From positions 1,736,001 to 1,800,000 of the forward strand of contig NZ_CP016948.1 in NCBI RefSeq assembly GCF_001642805.2: a DNA stretch of 64,000 nt, given 5' to 3'. Both the position numbers and the translations under genes were made by a program. Positions 52,270 to 61,982 of the stretch are shown here, one piece after another. Source of the stretch: Serratia surfactantfaciens (lineage in GTDB: Bacteria > Pseudomonadota > Gammaproteobacteria > Enterobacterales > Enterobacteriaceae). Below the pieces are notes generated by a model that saw only the letters and a list, made by a program, of their open reading frames with translations, searched no databases and was not told the DNA's origin. Position 1 is the stretch's first letter. The number at the start of each line of letters is the position of its first letter.

Positions 52270-53282
52270 AGCCGTTGCGTGAAGAAATCGCCTGGCGTCA
52301 GCTGCGACGGGGAGCATGGGTGTTGGCGCCGTTGCTGGTCCTGAGCCTGGCGACAGGCAATGCCAACTGGCTGAAGGCTTCGGTGGTCACCATATCGCTG
52401 TTTGTCGTTTGCGAGCGCCTTGAACTGGCGCCGCTCGGCGTGGCGCTACATGCGGCGGCATTGCTGCTGCTCTTTATGGCGCTGCTGTGCGCCATGCACA
52501 CGCCGGTAATCTTCATTTTGGCGTGCGTGTTGGCAGCGGCGGCGGCGGTTGGGATCTCCGCGTTCGGCGGCAAGCTGCGATCCCTGGGGAATTTTATTTT
52601 TATTCCGGCTCTTTATCTGGCGTGTGAAACCGCTGAAGGTGGCGCCGGCGCGCCATTAGCCCAATGCGGCTGGGCGCTACTCCCTTTTCTGGGGGCCGCC
52701 GTCTTGCCGGTGCTGATGCTTGCACTGGCAGAGCATCGACGGCTAGCGTGGCTGTCGACGAGTGACAGCCTGCATCATTATCTCCAGCTGCGTCGCAGCG
52801 ATGAGCTTGGCGCTCGCGTGGCCTGCGGCGAGGCTTTGCTCGCCGTAAGTTGTGCCGTTGCACTGTCGGCGGCGATCGTTGAGTGGCAACACATCGATTA
52901 CGGGCAATGGGTGATCTGGTCGGCTGTCAGCGTGATCAGCGGCGATATGGCCGGTACGCGCAACAAACTCCGCCAGCGTGCGTCAGGCGCATTGCTGGGG
53001 GTGCCCATCGGTATTTTGCTGGGTAGCCTTATGCCGCATGGCAATGTGGGTTATGAACTGCTGAGCGTGGTGACGATGCTCACCTTGGTGTCTTTTCATC
53101 GTTATACCTTGGGGTTTGGCGCCCGTTGCGCCTGCATCGCCTGCGCGTTGGTGATTGCCGGAAGAGCGCCGTCGATCGCCGCAGAAAGGGTGGTCAATGT
53201 GTTGCTGGGCGGTGGCGTCGGTCTGCTGTTCGCTTTGGTGGTGCACGCGGTGTTGCCGCTCAACGCCGGCACCCGCCAATAG
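52266..53282 (+). CDS. FUSC family membrane protein
   Basis: Inner-membrane protein of 338 residues with two blocks of hydrophobic helices, including RQRASGALLGVPIGILLGSL, the second repeat of fusaric-acid-resistance-type proteins. Relatives (AaeB, FusB-like) export aromatic carboxylic acids. Starts at GTG 52266 overlapping the upstream stop (GTGA). Coupling to an isochorismatase-like protein suggests handling of an aromatic acid, with the MarR gene downstream as a possible sensor. It lacks the long soluble domain of full-size FUSC proteins. Confidence 0.8.
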   Translation: MKPLREEIAWRQLRRGAWVLAPLLVLSLATGNANWLKASVVTISLFVVCERLELAPLGVALHAAALLLLFMALLCAMHTPVIFILACVLAAAAAVGISAFGGKLRSLGNFIFIPALYLACETAEGGAGAPLAQCGWALLPFLGAAVLPVLMLALAEHRRLAWLSTSDSLHHYLQLRRSDELGARVACGEALLAVSCAVALSAAIVEWQHIDYGQWVIWSAVSVISGDMAGTRNKLRQRASGALLGVPIGILLGSLMPHGNVGYELLSVVTMLTLVSFHRYTLGFGARCACIACALVIAGRAPSIAAERVVNVLLGGGVGLLFALVVHAVLPLNAGTRQ

Positions 53283-53368
53283 CGAGCTGGCATATTTCGG
53301 CCGCCAATTTCGGTTGACCGTACCCGGTCTCGGTGTGAAAGTACGGACAAATCTATCGTTATCTATTG

Positions 53369-53824
53369 ATGCCAATGAAAAAAGATCATCCTGAAGACGT
53401 GACGCTGTTGCGCACGCAGTTAATGTCGCTGGTGCGCCGTTTGCGGCGCGAGTCGCGCAGCGACGAAAAATCCTGGGCCCAGCTGATGCTGCTGGGAGCT
53501 ATCGATCGCCACGGCGGCGAGGCGACGCCGTCGCTGCTGGCGGAGTCGGAGCGTATGCGTTCCTCTAACCTGGCGGCCGCACTGCGGGAGCTGGAGGCCG
53601 ACGGGCTGCTGGTGCGCACGCCGGATGCCGAAGACAAACGCCGGGTGCGGGTGCGTTTGACCCCCGCCGGGCTGGGCCTGCTGCAGCAAAGCCGCACCCG
53701 GCGCGAGGCGTGGTTGCTGGCGGCGATGGAAAGCTGTTTAACGGAGCAAGAACAGGCGCAGCTGATCGAAGCGGGGGCGTTGATGGCGCGGCTGGCGGCG
53801 GCGCCGCCAACGGACGCGGAATAA
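53369..53824 (+). CDS. MarR-family regulator
   Basis: Winged-helix regulator of 151 residues: WAQLMLLGAIDRHGGEATPS, then recognition helix MRSSNLAAALRELEADGLLV and wing DAEDKRRVRVRLTPAG. MarR proteins usually sense phenolic or aromatic compounds, which fits the efflux-type FUSC gene 86 bases upstream. The ATG at 53369 has no strong ribosome site; ATG at 53375 and TTG at 53366 are alternatives. Confidence 0.85.
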   Translation: MPMKKDHPEDVTLLRTQLMSLVRRLRRESRSDEKSWAQLMLLGAIDRHGGEATPSLLAESERMRSSNLAAALRELEADGLLVRTPDAEDKRRVRVRLTPAGLGLLQQSRTRREAWLLAAMESCLTEQEQAQLIEAGALMARLAAAPPTDAE

Positions 53825-53849
53825 TCGCCGGGCCGCCCGTGCGGCGAGG

Positions 53850-54131
53850 TTATGGCATCGGCCAATCGACCGGCATGGTGCTGACCACGTCTACGTAGCG
53901 ATCCCAAGCCGACGACCAGAATTGGGTGAAGGCTTCCAGCGTGAGATGGATGCCCATCAGCCCCATCACGAACCAGCAGGCGGTAAACAGGCCCAGGCTG
54001 CTGAACATGAACGCCATGCCATTGCGGCTGGTTTTACGGCAAACGACGTTTAACTGGCTGGCGAAGAACATCATCACGGCGCTCAGCAACTCCCAGCGCA
54101 TCATGATTAAACCGGTGGTAATGGTACTCAT
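53850..54131 (-). CDS. yjcB: YjcB family small membrane protein
   Basis: Protein of 93 residues that matches E. coli YjcB by eye: MSTITTGLIMMRWELLSAVM, MFFASQLNVVCRK and FTACWFVMGLMGIHLTLE. It has two predicted membrane helices. Its function is unknown. The frame extends upstream to 54290 but only the part from 54131 resembles the family. It converges with the MarR gene. Confidence 0.8.
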   Translation of the reverse strand: MSTITTGLIMMRWELLSAVMMFFASQLNVVCRKTSRNGMAFMFSSLGLFTACWFVMGLMGIHLTLEAFTQFWSSAWDRYVDVVSTMPVDWPMP

Positions 54132-54426
54132 CGAACTCGATCCTATGTAACAAAAGCCGCATCCGGCAGGGCGCCGACAGGGAGATGCGGAGGGGAATAA
54201 CGGGAATAATGTGATTTGGGTCACATTGTAGCATTGGGGTGAACGGCGGCTCAATGGGGAGCGCGGTGAAAAAATCGCCGCCGGTAACATTCCAATATGC
54301 TGAAACAGTTATGCCATTTCATTAGCAACCTTTTCATGGGGCGGCGCGCCCGATAACGCTATGCTTGCCGGCTTTTCAGTTCCCTGATTTTGCGGGGAAA
54401 TGTGACGCAAAAGGTACCGGCACCGC

Positions 54427-56352
54427 ATGGCCCTGTTAAAAGAAAAAATTCGCGACCACTCTGCGGAAGAGAGGCTGTTCATCCGCCGGGCGGCCGTGGC
54501 GCTGGCGCTGGTCGTCGTCTGTTTCGGCGCGCTGATCGTCAACCTCTACCGGCTGCAAATTCGCCAGCACGGCTTTTACCAGACGCGCTCCAATCAAAAT
54601 GACATCAAGATGCTGCCGATCGCGCCCAGCCGCGGGCTGATCTTCGATCGCAACGGCATTCCGCTGGTGCGAAACGTGACACTGTATCGTATCGAAGTCA
54701 CGCCCAGCAAAGTCGCCGACATGGCGGCGCTGTTGCGGGCGTTGACGCCGGTCGTCGATCTGACGCCGGAAGACATCAGTGCGTTTCGCGACGATATGCA
54801 CCACAACAGCCGCTACAAACCGGTCACGCTGAAGGCGGGGCTGAACGACACCGAGGTGGCGCGCTTCGCCGTTAACCAATACCGTTTCGACGGGGTGACT
54901 ATCGATACCTATCAGCAGCGTGAGTATCCTTATGGCGCCCAGCTGGCGCACGTGCTGGGCTATGTGTCGAAGATCAACGACAGCGATCTCAAACGCCTGG
55001 ACAAGGCCGGCCTGAGCGAGAACTACGCCGCCGACCGCAATATCGGCAAACAGGGCATCGAGGCCTATTACGAGTCCGAACTGCACGGCACCACCGGTTA
55101 TCAGGAGGTGGAGGTGGATAACCACGGGCGCGTGATCCGCTTGCTGAAGGAGCAGCCGCCGCAGGCCGGCAAAAACATCTATCTGACGCTGGATCTGCCG
55201 CTGCAACAGTACATCGAATCGGTGCTGAAGGGGCAACGCGCCGCCGTGGTGGTGGAAGACCCGCGCGACGGCGGTATCCTGGCGATGGTCTCCAGCCCCA
55301 GTTACGATCCCAACCCCTTCGTCAAAGGCATCGGCTACCAGGCCTATAAAGCGCTGCTGCACAACCCGGATTTGCCGCTGATCAACCGCGTCACCCAGGG
55401 GTTGTATCCGCCGGCTTCCACGGTGAAGCCCTACATGGCCGTTTCGGCGCTGTTCGCCGGAGTGATCACGCCCACCACCACCTTTTTCGGCGCGCCGACC
55501 TGGACGCTGCCCGGCACCGAGCGGCGCTACCGCGACTGGCTGAAAACCGGCCACGGCATGCTCAACGTGACCAAAGCGATCGAGGAATCCGCCGACACCT
55601 TCTTTTATCAGGTGGCCTATGAGATGGGCATCGATCGCATTCACCACTGGCTGAGCCAGTTCGGTTACGGCCAGTCGACCGGCATCGATCTGAACGAAGA
55701 GTACCGCGGCGTGCTGCCGAGCCGCGACTGGAAGCTGAAGGTGCACAAAAAGGGCTGGTATCAGGGGGATACGGTCTCGGTGGGCATCGGCCAGGGGTAT
55801 TGGGTGGCGACGCCGATCCAGATGGTGAAAGCGCTGACCACGCTGCTCAACAACGGCCAGGTGAAAACGCCGCATCTGCTGTATTCGCTGCAGCAGGGCA
55901 ACCGCGTGACGCGCTACCAGCCGCCGGCGCAAGCGGCGCAGATTGGCGATCCCAACTCGCCTTACTGGGGCATCGTGCGCAACGGCATGTACGGCATGGC
56001 CAACCTGCCGAACGGCACCGGTTACAAGCTGTTCCATACCGCGCCTTACCAGATCGCCGCCAAATCCGGCACCTCGCAGGTGTTCAGCCTGAAGCAAAAC
56101 CAAACCTACAACGCCAAAATGATCCCGGTGCGGCTGCGCGATCACATCTTCTATACGTTGTTCGCCCCGTATAAAAACCCGCGGGTGGCAATGGCGCTGA
56201 TCCTGGAAAACGGCGGCGGCGACGGCGTGGTGGCGGGGCCGACCGCGCGCGCGATCCTCGACCACATTTTCGACCCGGCCAACGCGCCGCAGTCCGGCGA
56301 CCCGGCGCAAAGTAAACCGCAGTTAAACGACAGTGCGGATGTGCAACGGTGA
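54427..56352 (+). CDS. Penicillin-binding protein 2-type transpeptidase (paralogue)
   Basis: Class B PBP of 641 residues, cell-wall DD-transpeptidase of the MrdA (PBP2, elongation) type. A single N-terminal membrane anchor (residues 22-40) precedes the pedestal and transpeptidase domains. Active-site motifs: SxxK at Ser331 (PPASTVKP), SxN-equivalent SAD in EESADTFFY, and KSGTSQ. E. coli PBP2 has Ser330 and 633 residues. No rodA, rlpA or dacA is adjacent, unlike the usual mrd locus, and a PBP3-like gene follows, so this is probably an additional PBP2. AAGG is only weakly placed before the ATG. Confidence 0.9.
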   Translation: MALLKEKIRDHSAEERLFIRRAAVALALVVVCFGALIVNLYRLQIRQHGFYQTRSNQNDIKMLPIAPSRGLIFDRNGIPLVRNVTLYRIEVTPSKVADMAALLRALTPVVDLTPEDISAFRDDMHHNSRYKPVTLKAGLNDTEVARFAVNQYRFDGVTIDTYQQREYPYGAQLAHVLGYVSKINDSDLKRLDKAGLSENYAADRNIGKQGIEAYYESELHGTTGYQEVEVDNHGRVIRLLKEQPPQAGKNIYLTLDLPLQQYIESVLKGQRAAVVVEDPRDGGILAMVSSPSYDPNPFVKGIGYQAYKALLHNPDLPLINRVTQGLYPPASTVKPYMAVSALFAGVITPTTTFFGAPTWTLPGTERRYRDWLKTGHGMLNVTKAIEESADTFFYQVAYEMGIDRIHHWLSQFGYGQSTGIDLNEEYRGVLPSRDWKLKVHKKGWYQGDTVSVGIGQGYWVATPIQMVKALTTLLNNGQVKTPHLLYSLQQGNRVTRYQPPAQAAQIGDPNSPYWGIVRNGMYGMANLPNGTGYKLFHTAPYQIAAKSGTSQVFSLKQNQTYNAKMIPVRLRDHIFYTLFAPYKNPRVAMALILENGGGDGVVAGPTARAILDHIFDPANAPQSGDPAQSKPQLNDSADVQR

Positions 56353-56459
56353 TGCGGTTTGTTTTTACTTTCTTACAAACTGCAATCTCCTGACCATTTC
56401 CGGCAATGTAGACTGAAATAACACCATAAACCGAATAAAAACGCAGGGTTAACACAACA

Positions 56460-58178
56460 GTGGCGCCATCGACCAAAAAGAGCGGTAAAACCTATTCCAC
56501 AGTTCGTTTCGGCTGGATTTGCGCCGGCATGCTGGTCTGTTTTTTTCTGTTGGCGTTCCGGGTCGGCTATCTGCAGCTGTTGGAACACCAGCAGTTGGCG
56601 GACCAGGCTGACCAGCGTTCGATCCGCACCCAGGTGGTGCCGACCAACCGCGCCATGATCACCGATCGCAACGATGAGGCGCTGGCGGTCAGCGTGTCGT
56701 CCAAAGACATCGTGCTGGATCCGAAACACATTCTCGATACCCAGACCGACACTAGCAACGAGCGCTGGCAGAGCATGGCCAACGTGCTGAAGATCCCGCT
56801 GGCGGACATCCAGCACCTGATCCAGAGCAACGCGCGCAAGCGTTTCGTTTACCTGGCGCGCAAGGTGGAGGATGATAACGCCGCCTACATCAGTAAACTG
56901 CACCTGACCGGCGTCAGCACCGAGCAGGATTTCAGCCGCTTTTATCCGATGGGCCAGGACGCCGCCGGGCTGATCGGCATCGTTGGCCAGGACAATCAGG
57001 GGCTGGAGGGCATCGAGCTGGGCTTCAACCCGCTGCTGCAGGGTAAAAACGGCCTGCGGGTCTACCAGAAGGACGGCAGCGGCGCGGTGATCGGCGTGCT
57101 TAAAAGCGTGGATCCGGTGCCGCCGCCGAATGTGACGCTCAGCATCGACAAATTTATCCAGTACGTGCTCTATGCGCAGATCCGTGACGGCGTGGTGGCT
57201 AACCAGGCCGACTCCGGCTGTGCGGTGCTGGTCAAGATCGACACCGGCGAGATCCTCGGCATGGCCAGTTACCCGTCGTTCAACCCGAACAACTATGGCA
57301 GCACCCCGGCGAAGGATATTCGCAACGTGTGCAGCAGCGACAGCTTCGAGCCGGGCTCGACGGTGAAACCGGTGGTGGTGATGGTGGGGCTGGAGCATAA
57401 GCTGATCCGGCCGGATACCGTGCTGGACACTACGCCGTATCGGGTGAACGGTCACCTGATCAAAGACGTCGGCCACTGGTCGAAGTTGACCATCACCGGC
57501 GTGCTGCAAAAATCGAGCGACATCGCGGTATCGCACATTGCGTTGGCGTTGCCCGCCACGGTGCTGCCGGCGGTCTACCGCAGCTTTGGCCTGGGGCGAC
57601 CGACCGAGCTCGGCATCGGCAACGAGAGCAGCGGCTACCTGCCGCAGCATCGCGAACGCTGGGCGGATATCGAACGCGCCACCTTCTCCTTCGGCTATGG
57701 CCTGCGCGTGACGCCGCTGCAGATGGCGCGCGAGTATGCCGCTATCGGCGCCTTCGGCGTTTATCGGCCGCTGTCGATCACCAAGGTGACGCCGCCGGTG
57801 ATGGGGCAACGTATTCTGCCGGCCGATACGGTGAAAACCGTGGTGCATATGATGGAGAGCGACGCCTTGCCGGGCGGCAGCGGGGTGAACGCCGCGGTGC
57901 CGGGTTATCGGCTGGCGATCAAAACCGGCACCGCCGAGAAAATGGGCCCGAGCGGTAAATACGACGGCGGGTATATCAACTATACCGCCGGCGTGGCGCC
58001 GGCCAGCGATCCGCAGGTGGCGCTGGTGGTGATGGTCAACAACCCGAAAGCCGGCAAACACTTCGGCGGTTCGGTGGCCGGGCCGGTGTTCGGCAAGATC
58101 ATGGCCCAGGTGCTGGAGCACATGAATATCCTGCCGGACGCCCAGCCGCTCAACGTGGTGTCGTCGGTCAAGAGCTAA
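56460..58178 (+). CDS. Penicillin-binding protein 3/FtsI-type transpeptidase (paralogue)
   Basis: Class B PBP of 572 residues, septal FtsI type. Membrane anchor at residues 17-40, then the RGxxxDRN-like segment (NRAMITDRNDEALAVS). Active site: Ser300 in EPGSTVKP, SSD in KSSDIAVSHIA, KTGTAEK. It begins with GTG and, unlike ftsI, is not in the dcw cluster, so it is a second PBP3. Gap of 107 bases from the PBP2 gene, same direction. Salmonella has alternative PBP2 and PBP3 enzymes (PBP2SAL, PBP3SAL) used in acid; these may be counterparts. Confidence 0.9.
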   Translation: MAPSTKKSGKTYSTVRFGWICAGMLVCFFLLAFRVGYLQLLEHQQLADQADQRSIRTQVVPTNRAMITDRNDEALAVSVSSKDIVLDPKHILDTQTDTSNERWQSMANVLKIPLADIQHLIQSNARKRFVYLARKVEDDNAAYISKLHLTGVSTEQDFSRFYPMGQDAAGLIGIVGQDNQGLEGIELGFNPLLQGKNGLRVYQKDGSGAVIGVLKSVDPVPPPNVTLSIDKFIQYVLYAQIRDGVVANQADSGCAVLVKIDTGEILGMASYPSFNPNNYGSTPAKDIRNVCSSDSFEPGSTVKPVVVMVGLEHKLIRPDTVLDTTPYRVNGHLIKDVGHWSKLTITGVLQKSSDIAVSHIALALPATVLPAVYRSFGLGRPTELGIGNESSGYLPQHRERWADIERATFSFGYGLRVTPLQMAREYAAIGAFGVYRPLSITKVTPPVMGQRILPADTVKTVVHMMESDALPGGSGVNAAVPGYRLAIKTGTAEKMGPSGKYDGGYINYTAGVAPASDPQVALVVMVNNPKAGKHFGGSVAGPVFGKIMAQVLEHMNILPDAQPLNVVSSVKS

Positions 58179-58186
58179 CCCGCGGG

Positions 58187-58582
58187 TTAACGCGATTCCA
58201 GCAGGCGCTTCAACGCCTGCAGATCGGCGTTAACCAGCCCGGCGTCGTGGGCGAACTGCGCGTCGTCCATGCCCGGCTGGCGGAACAGGGTGAAGATCAC
58301 CTCGGCGCCTTGCCGGTTGGCGAGCGCGCGCAGCGGCACGTAGACCACGCCGCCGTCCGGCAGCGTCACCCAATGATCCAGCACGCCGAAGGCGTTCGGC
58401 GCGCTGAAGCGAATGCGGATCCGCCCCTGCGGGGTATCCGCCATCCAGTCTTCACCTTCCTGTCGCAAACTGTTGGCTAACCCTTTGGCCCACAATGGGA
58501 AGTTTTCCGGCCGGCTGAGAAAGGCGTATACCTCGTCACAGGGGCGGTTGATGGCGACATGCAGCGTCTGCGCGCTCAGCAT
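58187..58582 (-). CDS. SRPBCC family protein
   Basis: Small cytoplasmic protein of 131 residues with the START/Bet v1-like helix-grip fold (LHVAINRPCDEVYAFLSRPE, NFPLWAKGLA, and a long C-terminal helix DAGLVNADLQALKRLLES). These proteins bind hydrophobic ligands in a cavity; function unknown. It converges with the PBP3-like gene eight bases apart. Confidence 0.85.
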   Translation of the reverse strand: MLSAQTLHVAINRPCDEVYAFLSRPENFPLWAKGLANSLRQEGEDWMADTPQGRIRIRFSAPNAFGVLDHWVTLPDGGVVYVPLRALANRQGAEVIFTLFRQPGMDDAQFAHDAGLVNADLQALKRLLESR

Positions 58583-58631
58583 CGTGATTTCTCCGGTTGA
58601 CGGCGATACTTCAGTGTAGATCCCGCTGCGC

Positions 58632-59870
58632 TCAGAAGTAGTAACCGATGTTTACGTTGGTGCGAAAATACCATTTATTGCTGCCGGAGGACTGGGTACC
58701 GGTCCAGCCGGTGGCGTTTTCCACGCCGCCCCACGGGTTGGCGTTCTGCGCCCAGGTCAGATCCACCCACAGCATCACCGGCATGGCGAACACCTGCACC
58801 CCGAGCGTATTCATTTTGGAGTCGGAGCCGCCGCGCTTATCTTTCCAGAGCACGCTGTAGTCGTTGTAGAACCGCAGTTTTTTCACCGGACCCCAGGGCA
58901 CCTCGACGTCGCGCGCCAGGTTGATGGCGGCGGTGGTGGCCTGCGAGGGGATCAGATAGGCCGGCGTCAGGCCGTTGCCGCCCATCAGGATCACCGAATT
59001 GTTGGCTCCGGCCGGGCCTTTGGCGTCGTAACCGTAGCGGATCAGCTGGCCGGACAGATGCCAGGCATCTCGATTCACCAGCGTGTGCAGGCCGGCCGCC
59101 CAGAAGCTGCCGTTATCGCCGGTCGCCTGGTTGTAAAGCCGCGAGGCCGCCAGCGAACCGCCGAGCTCGTTATCCCAGCCGCCCGGGTGGAAAGCGTGCG
59201 TCAGCCGCAGGTTCAGCTGATCGCGTTTTTCGTTGCGCTGCAGGTGCTGCGAGGCAAAGTTGGTGTTCTTCAGATCGTCGTAGCTGGCGACGTCGGGAGC
59301 GTAACGCACGCCGGCCGGCATCATGCGCGGGTAGTAGGCGGCGTCGAAGGCCCAATCGCCCTGTTGATATTGGTATTTGGCGCCCAGCCCGGTGTTGACG
59401 CCGAAGCCGAGGTAAAACGGAATGCCGTACGACCAACCGAACTGCGGGTAGGGCATCAGGCCGAAGGGTTTGAACGGCGCGCCAAGCTGCACGGCGGAAC
59501 GCTCAGACAGGTGATAGCCGACATAGGCGCGGTCGATGGCGTATTTGCGCCGATCCTGAAACCAGAATCCGCTATCGAAAAATGCGTCGTTTACCTGACC
59601 GGCGGCGTCGATGCGAAAGGCGTCAAAGCGTAAATGCGGCGGATGCCGATAATTGCTGCTGTGCCAGTCTTCATAACGATAATTGGCGCGCAGTGCGCCG
59701 CCGATATCGATACTCTTTTTATTGTCATCGCTTTGCCAATGAATATGGGGAAATGCCGGACGACTTTTTTTGACCGGCGCCGCGGTGGCGGCCGTGTCGT
59801 TGGCTAATGCGGAGGCTGCCGCATAACTCATTGGTGAAACAAGCAAAAAACAAAGGGTGATCTTGCGCAT
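58632..59870 (-). CDS. Outer-membrane porin-like protein
   Basis: Protein of 412 residues with a signal peptide (RKITLCFLLVSPMSYAAAS), alternating beta strands throughout and a C-terminal aromatic end (VNIGYYF), the signature of an outer-membrane barrel inserted by Bam. The layout (IDIGGALRANYRYEDW; FRIDAAGQVNDAFFDSGFWF; RAYVGYHLSERSAVQLGAPF) resembles phosphate-selective or carbohydrate porins of the OprO/P type. The permeant is unknown. A perfect inverted repeat lies about 107 bases upstream. Confidence 0.78.
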   Translation of the reverse strand: MRKITLCFLLVSPMSYAAASALANDTAATAAPVKKSRPAFPHIHWQSDDNKKSIDIGGALRANYRYEDWHSSNYRHPPHLRFDAFRIDAAGQVNDAFFDSGFWFQDRRKYAIDRAYVGYHLSERSAVQLGAPFKPFGLMPYPQFGWSYGIPFYLGFGVNTGLGAKYQYQQGDWAFDAAYYPRMMPAGVRYAPDVASYDDLKNTNFASQHLQRNEKRDQLNLRLTHAFHPGGWDNELGGSLAASRLYNQATGDNGSFWAAGLHTLVNRDAWHLSGQLIRYGYDAKGPAGANNSVILMGGNGLTPAYLIPSQATTAAINLARDVEVPWGPVKKLRFYNDYSVLWKDKRGGSDSKMNTLGVQVFAMPVMLWVDLTWAQNANPWGGVENATGWTGTQSSGSNKWYFRTNVNIGYYF

Positions 59871-60207
59871 GTCCGGCCCCTGATGAATGTTTGGTCTCTA
59901 TTAAGGCGAGCGGGCTTTACCTGAAAATAAGGCATTGTCGCTCGTTTGTTTTATATTTGAGACGATTTCATTGCGCGTTTCATATATTAAATTCACTTCC
60001 GGTTAATATATGAAACTTTGTTTCTTGTTTAATGGGGGAACTATAAATCCGCGATTAAACAAGTCAAGCAATAAAAATAAACGTTGATGTACCATACCGT
60101 CGATTTTGCCATTTTTCTTGGTGAGGGGCGGCGCAGAGCAGACTGAAATATTAGTGTCATCAATGCCCGTTAGACTCGCGGCATCCTGGTATTACTGACT
60201 AAAAATC
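59871..60207. promoter_or_regulatory. AT-rich divergent promoter region with a 14-base perfect inverted repeat
   Basis: The 337-base gap between porin and chemoreceptor is AT-rich and has no gene. GTTTCATATATTAA (59977-59990) and TTAATATATGAAAC (60003-60016) are exact reverse complements 12 bases apart. The spacing suits a dimeric regulator on the porin side, though a transcript hairpin is possible. A T-rich promoter for the chemoreceptor is likely in 60060-60180. Confidence 0.5.
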
Positions 60208-61830
60208 ATGAACATAAAACTGACACTTGGCCGCAGGGTAAAACCTGCGACGGCGCTGCCGCGCGCGTTTGGCTTCGGCAAGAGCATGGGATTATTAAGC
60301 GGCGTAATTTGCGTTATTGCGCTATTTTCTCTGCTGCAATTGTTTTCCACCGTATTTATTTCCAATATTCTGCGTGACGCCAAGGTTAACCTGGTGACGG
60401 GCGACGCGTTGCATCGCCAACAGGCGGCGATGGATCGCGCCAGGCTGTCGCTGTTGACGGCCAGCGACAGCCTGAACCGCGCGGGCATCTATTATCTGCA
60501 GGACCAAGCCACCGGCTCCGACGGCAGTTGGCACAGCCTGCTGGATGAGTCGTTGGCGGCGCTGCAGGCTTCCGAGCAGGCCTTCGCCCAGTTCGAACGT
60601 TTGAGCGCGGATGCGGCGGCGGCGGCGGCCCTGAAAGACGGCTATCGTCTGTTTTATGACGGCCTGAAAGAGCAGGCGCAAGGGCTGCAAGGCAGCAGCG
60701 GCATCGAGGCGTTTTTCGCCGTGCCGATCCAGGCGTTTCAGGCGGATTTCAACGAGAAGTATCTCGCTTATCAGGCGCTGAACGAACGGCGCGGCGATGA
60801 CGTCAACGTGCGGCAATTGGCGGCGCTGGAGCAGGCCAAGACCTTTGCGCTCGGCGCGCTGGCCGCGTTGGCGCTGATCGCCGTTGGGGTGTGGTTCGCC
60901 GTCTCCCGCTGGGTGATCGCGCCGCTGCAGCGGGCGATCGCGCACCTCAACGTGCTGGCCGCCGGCGATCTTTCGCGGCCGCTGCCGCCTGAAAGGGCGG
61001 TTAACCGCGAGATGCGTCAACTGCAAACCAGCATCGGCCACATGCAAGGCGGCCTGCAGCGCTTGGTGAGCGAGGTGCGCGACGCGTCGAGCGGGATCCT
61101 GAACGGCGTCGGGCGGCTGGCGGACGGCAATCGACAGCTGACGGCACAGTCGGCGAAGCAGGACGGCGAATTGCACTTGGCGACCGAGCACGTGCAGCAG
61201 CTGGCGGCGCGGGTGGAAGAAAATGGCCAATACGCGCGGCAGGCCAGTGAACGCACTGAACAGGCCCGCCAGTGCGCCGGCGCCGGTGAGCAGATGATGC
61301 AAACCGTCAATGTCTCGATGCAAGGGATCGTCAACCAATCGGCTGAGATGCGCGGCATTGTGGCATTGATCGACAGCGTGGCGTTTCAGACCAATATTCT
61401 GGCGCTGAATGCGGCGATCGAGGCCGCGCACGCCGGCGTTCACGGCCGCGGTTTCGCCATCGTGGCTAAGGAAGTAGGCCTGCTGGCGCAGAAAAGCAGC
61501 CATTCGACGCGCGATATTCAGCAGTTGATCGGCCGCTCATTGCAGCAAATCGATCGGGGATCGCAGGCGGTGGATCTGTTGACGGGCAACCTGCGGCAGA
61601 TTATCAGTCTGGTGAACAAGTGCAGTGCGCTGATGGGGGAAATTTCGCTGGCGTCACTCAATCAGGGGGAGAGCATTCAGGACGTGACGGCGCGCATCAC
61701 CGCGCTGAATCAGGTGGCGCGGCAAACCGGCAGCGTGGTGAACGCGGTGACCGAGGCTTCGCAGTTGCTGCAGGGGGAGTCGGAACGATTGGAAAAAGCG
61801 ATGGCGCGCTTCAGGCTGCCTGCGCAATAA
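60208..61830 (+). CDS. Methyl-accepting chemotaxis protein with atypical signalling tip
   Basis: Chemoreceptor of 540 residues. Membrane helix 1 about 27-53, periplasmic four-helix sensor resembling the Tar-type domain to about 210, helix 2 about 212-232, HAMP ([20 protein letters not shown]), then a long coiled coil. The hairpin tip is [20 protein letters not shown] followed by [13 protein letters not shown]: His408 and Val411 replace the Arg and Glu that are nearly invariant (Tsr Arg388 and Glu391). There is no NWETF methyltransferase-binding tail. The ligand is unknown. Confidence 0.9.
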   Translation: MNIKLTLGRRVKPATALPRAFGFGKSMGLLSGVICVIALFSLLQLFSTVFISNILRDAKVNLVTGDALHRQQAAMDRARLSLLTASDSLNRAGIYYLQDQATGSDGSWHSLLDESLAALQASEQAFAQFERLSADAAAAAALKDGYRLFYDGLKEQAQGLQGSSGIEAFFAVPIQAFQADFNEKYLAYQALNERRGDDVNVRQLAALEQAKTFALGALAALALIAVGVWFAVSRWVIAPLQRAIAHLNVLAAGDLSRPLPPERAVNREMRQLQTSIGHMQGGLQRLVSEVRDASSGILNGVGRLADGNRQLTAQSAKQDGELHLATEHVQQLAARVEENGQYARQASERTEQARQCAGAGEQMMQTVNVSMQGIVNQSAEMRGIVALIDSVAFQTNILALNAAIEAAHAGVHGRGFAIVAKEVGLLAQKSSHSTRDIQQLIGRSLQQIDRGSQAVDLLTGNLRQIISLVNKCSALMGEISLASLNQGESIQDVTARITALNQVARQTGSVVNAVTEASQLLQGESERLEKAMARFRLPAQ

Positions 61831-61919
61831 ATACTTCTGGTGCAGGTTAATTAATAATAAAGCTGCGCTTAACGTTATTTGTTATTGTTCCTTCCGAAGG
61901 ACGTTCATCGGGATAAATA

Positions 61920-61961
61920 AAGCAGGCCGGCGCGCGTGGATTAACAAAGCGCCGGCCTGCT
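61920..61961 (-). terminator. Intrinsic terminator of osmB
   Basis: GCAGGCCGGCGC (61922-61933) and GCGCCGGCCTGC (61950-61961) form a 12-bp perfect stem. On the minus strand it follows the osmB stop by about 20 bases and continues TTTATTTAT. Confidence 0.85.
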
Positions 61962-61982
61962 GAGATATATTTAACGGAATGA

